Shown here piece after piece: positions 6,070-7,125 of a stretch of 7,125 nt of DNA. The stretch is from Streptococcus parasanguinis. GTDB taxonomy: Bacteria > Bacillota > Bacilli > Lactobacillales > Streptococcaceae. The position numbers were made by a program, and so were the translations under genes. The stretch covers positions 1 through 7,125 of the forward strand of contig JAGZKI010000065.1 of NCBI GenBank assembly GCA_018365265.1, given 5' to 3'. The notes under the pieces were generated by a model, which searched no databases, had not been told where the DNA came from, and worked only from the letters and a program-made list of their open reading frames with translations. Each line of letters starts with the position of its first letter. The first letter of the stretch is position 1.

Positions 6070-6109
6070 AAGTTGGTGGCTACCGACTTCCCCCCGTTTA
6101 TATGCCACC
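6070..6109 (+). other. Two mutually exclusive RNA hairpins
   Basis: Read as plus-strand RNA, AAGUUGGU-GGCU-ACCGACUU (6070-6089) is an 8-bp hairpin with one U·G pair that becomes a C·A mismatch on the other strand. The overlapping GGUGGC (6075-6080) can instead pair with GCCACC (6104-6109), enclosing the run CCCCCCGU. Only one can form at a time. This arrangement suits a leader-type conformational switch, but nothing shows what it would control. Confidence 0.35.
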
Positions 6110-6257
6110 TACAATAACCTAAGAACAAAACAGTTTTTAACACATGATGTCCAAAGATTCTTAGACCTGATACACAGGTTTAACGTTATTGCTTTTGAAG
6201 ACTAAAATGTTTTTGGAAATGGTATTTGAAAAGCTTATAAAAAGTTGAGATTTAGAT

Positions 6258-6286
6258 TTGACAAATATGAAAAGATTATTTAATAC
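6258..6286 (+). promoter_or_regulatory. Promoter of the candidate small RNA
   Basis: A perfect TTGACA (6258-6263) is separated by exactly 17 bases from TAATAC (6281-6286). The -10 is imperfect, but the -35 and spacing are ideal, and a start at about 6293 falls just before the first hairpin of the RNA described next. Confidence 0.55.
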
Positions 6287-6292
6287 TTTATT

Positions 6293-6396
6293 ATATTTGT
6301 AATCACGTTATTCCTCTAACTGATTACAAGGCTTCAAAAGTCGGCAAAACTTTTTTAGTCCTTAAAAAGTCAACTTTGATAAGTTGGCTTTTTTTG
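6293..6396 (+). ncRNA. Candidate structured small RNA of about 104 nucleotides
   Basis: Between a promoter and a strong terminator lie two hairpins and no reading frame of note. Hairpin 1 is a perfect 9-bp stem, UUGUAAUCA with UGAUUACAA (6297-6329), with a 15-base loop of mixed sequence. Hairpin 2 is AAAAGU/ACUUUU (6336-6354) with loop CGGCAAA. Then comes the terminator. A compact RNA with exposed loops is the form of plasmid antisense regulators and of trans-acting small RNAs. A copy-control role would require a rep mRNA on the opposite strand; no rep gene is recognisable in the window, so the function is open. I do not recognise the sequence. Confidence 0.55.
6364..6395 (+). terminator. Strong rho-independent terminator of the candidate small RNA
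   Basis: A 13-bp stem, AAAAAGUCAACUU with AAGUUGGCUUUUU (one U·G pair), closes a UGAU loop and runs into a seven-U tract. On the minus strand the U·G pair becomes C·A, so the structure is best formed by rightward transcripts. Confidence 0.85.
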
Positions 6397-6835
6397 TATC
6401 TTTATTTTATTTACAACACAACATTTTACTTGTCAAATAAAACAACCTAACTTTATTAAAAATAAAAAAGACCAGACAAACTTAAATATATTTCGTCAAA
6501 AAACACATTTAACATATGATCTCATGGATTTTTATTTGATTTTTACTGTTTAATCAGCAATAACTCAAATGGTTATGATACAAAAGGTGATAACAAAAAT
6601 GGTGTTTACAAGACTCTGCACAAAAATGCAACAAGCTCTATATGTAATCATGCAACATATACAATCAAAATCATTAACCTAAATCATCTAATATTCCCCA
6701 CGTTACTTGACTCTCTTTCCTTATGGTTTATTTTTCACCCTTTGCTTTTTCACTCTTATTTTAAGTCCGAACCTACACCATCCATTTTTTTAAAAAAACT
6801 GTCGTTATAAGTCTGTTTTAGTGCATTTAGCTTTT
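6397..6835. other. AT-rich stretch without recognisable genes
   Basis: No convincing reading frame, RNA or mobile-element end was found here. It contains short direct repeats (ACAAAAATG twice and ATGCAACA twice between about 6590 and 6660), a perfect T7A7 palindrome at 6785-6798, and a copy of a 16-base motif at 6508-6523 that matches 6136-6151 at 14 positions. The composition would suit an AT-rich unwinding region, but no iterons or clear DnaA boxes are present. Confidence 0.35.
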
Positions 6836-6881
6836 CCCGCCTTACGGCGGGAGGGAAATTAACTCTTTTGCCCTTACGGGC
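6836..6881. repeat. Two GC-rich hairpins with identical TTAC loops
   Basis: CCCGCC-TTAC-GGCGGG (6836-6851) and GCCC-TTAC-GGGC (6870-6881) share the same tetraloop and stand out from the AT-rich surroundings. Repeated hairpins with a common loop suggest a repeated palindromic element or single-stranded DNA folds rather than chance. Neither has a U-tract, so they are not typical terminators. Confidence 0.5.
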
Positions 6882-6904
6882 GCTCTCTAAAACCATAATC
6901 ATTA

Positions 6905-6940
6905 AGATTCGTGTAATACCTCAGCCGTTCATCCGAATCT
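6905..6940. repeat. AGATTCG/CGAATCT inverted repeat
   Basis: A perfect 7-bp inverted repeat with a 22-base loop. It continues the hairpin series of this region. No protein-binding or recombination site was recognised. Confidence 0.35.
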
Positions 6941-7011
6941 AGCCCTGTAAATTTCACAGCCTATAAAACTAGAGTTATTATTTAAGTATAGAAAAACTTT
7001 AAACATTGTCG

Positions 7012-7045
7012 TTATTTTTAGCTCCGTTAGGAGATATAAAAATAA
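7012..7045. repeat. Long interrupted hairpin
   Basis: TTATTTTTA pairs with TAAAAATAA (9 bp); inside it CTCC pairs with GGAG around GTTA, separated by a small internal loop (G opposite ATA). The enclosed GTTAGGAG looks like a ribosome binding site but lies 16 bases from the next ATG (7050), too far to support a start. Confidence 0.45.
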
Positions 7046-7052
7046 AGCAATG

Positions 7053-7119
7053 CCCACCTATACACTGCTACGCAGTGTGTGGGGTCTACCGACGGTTGCC
7101 TGCCGCAGGCTAACACCGT
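7053..7119. repeat. Two adjacent compound GC-rich hairpins at the window edge
   Basis: First: ACACTGC-TAC-GCAGTGT (7062-7078), enclosed by CCCAC (7053-7057) and GTGGG (7079-7083). Second: GCCTG-CCG-CAGGC (7098-7110), enclosed by ACGGT (7092-7096) and ACCGT (7115-7119). Both are two-tier stems with short 3-base loops and unpaired bases on one side. Such folds occur where single-stranded DNA is a substrate (transfer leading regions, attC-like or IS200-type ends). The window stops just after, so the full extent is unknown. Confidence 0.5.
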
Positions 7120-7125
7120 TTCCTT

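Noticed and set aside
6293..6396. Retron msr/msd RNA
   Set aside because: No reverse transcriptase gene lies beside it, and the terminator and hairpin order fit a simple small RNA better.
6870..6886. GCGCCC on the minus strand as a MOBQ/IncQ-type nic site
   Set aside because: Only six bases match the nic core and they form half of the GCCC-TTAC-GGGC hairpin; the flanking sequence does not fit.
6946..6960. CTGTAAATTTCACAG as a LexA operator
   Set aside because: The spacing between CTGT and ACAG is 7 bases instead of 8, and there is no gene start beside it.
7050..7125. An open frame starting ATGCCC and running off the window
   Set aside because: The frame runs entirely through two compound hairpins, the nearest AGGAG is 16 bases from the ATG, and the product has no recognisable character.

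Overview
The window is an AT-rich accessory segment that looks like plasmid, integrative-element or genomic-island DNA from a low-GC gammaproteobacterium, probably Enterobacterales. That placement is inferred from gene families: R64/SPI-7-like type IVb pilins, a type III restriction subunit, a small TraD/MobC-like protein and a possible phage C4-type RNA. No housekeeping gene, tRNA or rRNA was seen.

Layout. (1) The plus strand opens inside the Res subunit of a type III restriction-modification system. Its C-terminal half is present, including the last helicase motifs and a PD-(D/E)xK nuclease domain; the partner mod gene would lie upstream, outside the window. (2) A hairpin at about 1417-1440 separates res from two minus-strand pilin genes: pilV, a large tip-adhesin pilin, and pilS, the major pilin. 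They are transcribed pilS then pilV, with a strand-specific terminator between them. The pilT and pilU genes that separate them in R64 are absent, and so are shufflon sites and alternative pilV ends. (3) A 335-base gap (3791-4125) holds the pilS promoter region, a minus-strand terminator and a candidate small RNA. (4) Three small minus-strand genes follow, in the order of transcription: a lysine-rich protein built from a duplicated 40-residue unit, an unrecognised 173-residue protein with a possible HTH, and a TraD/MobC-like protein. The first and third have candidate promoters overlaid by perfect 10-bp inverted repeats with 5-base spacers. (5) The last 1.5 kb (5591-7125) has no convincing protein gene but is dense in secondary structure: a hairpin beside a C6-TAA-C6 tract, a candidate C4-type antisense RNA, two mutually exclusive hairpins, a well-formed candidate small RNA with promoter and terminator, and a run of GC-rich hairpins at the right edge.

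How the parts fit. Res (defence), pilins (mating-pair contact or adhesion) and a TraD-like protein (mobilisation) are the usual cargo of a conjugative or mobilisable element. The structured 1.5 kb could be an origin, leading or control region of that element. No relaxase, replicase, pilus ATPase or prepilin peptidase lies here, so these proteins would depend on genes outside the window. The least explained material is the RNA-like non-coding content at 3910-4060 and 5690-7119.
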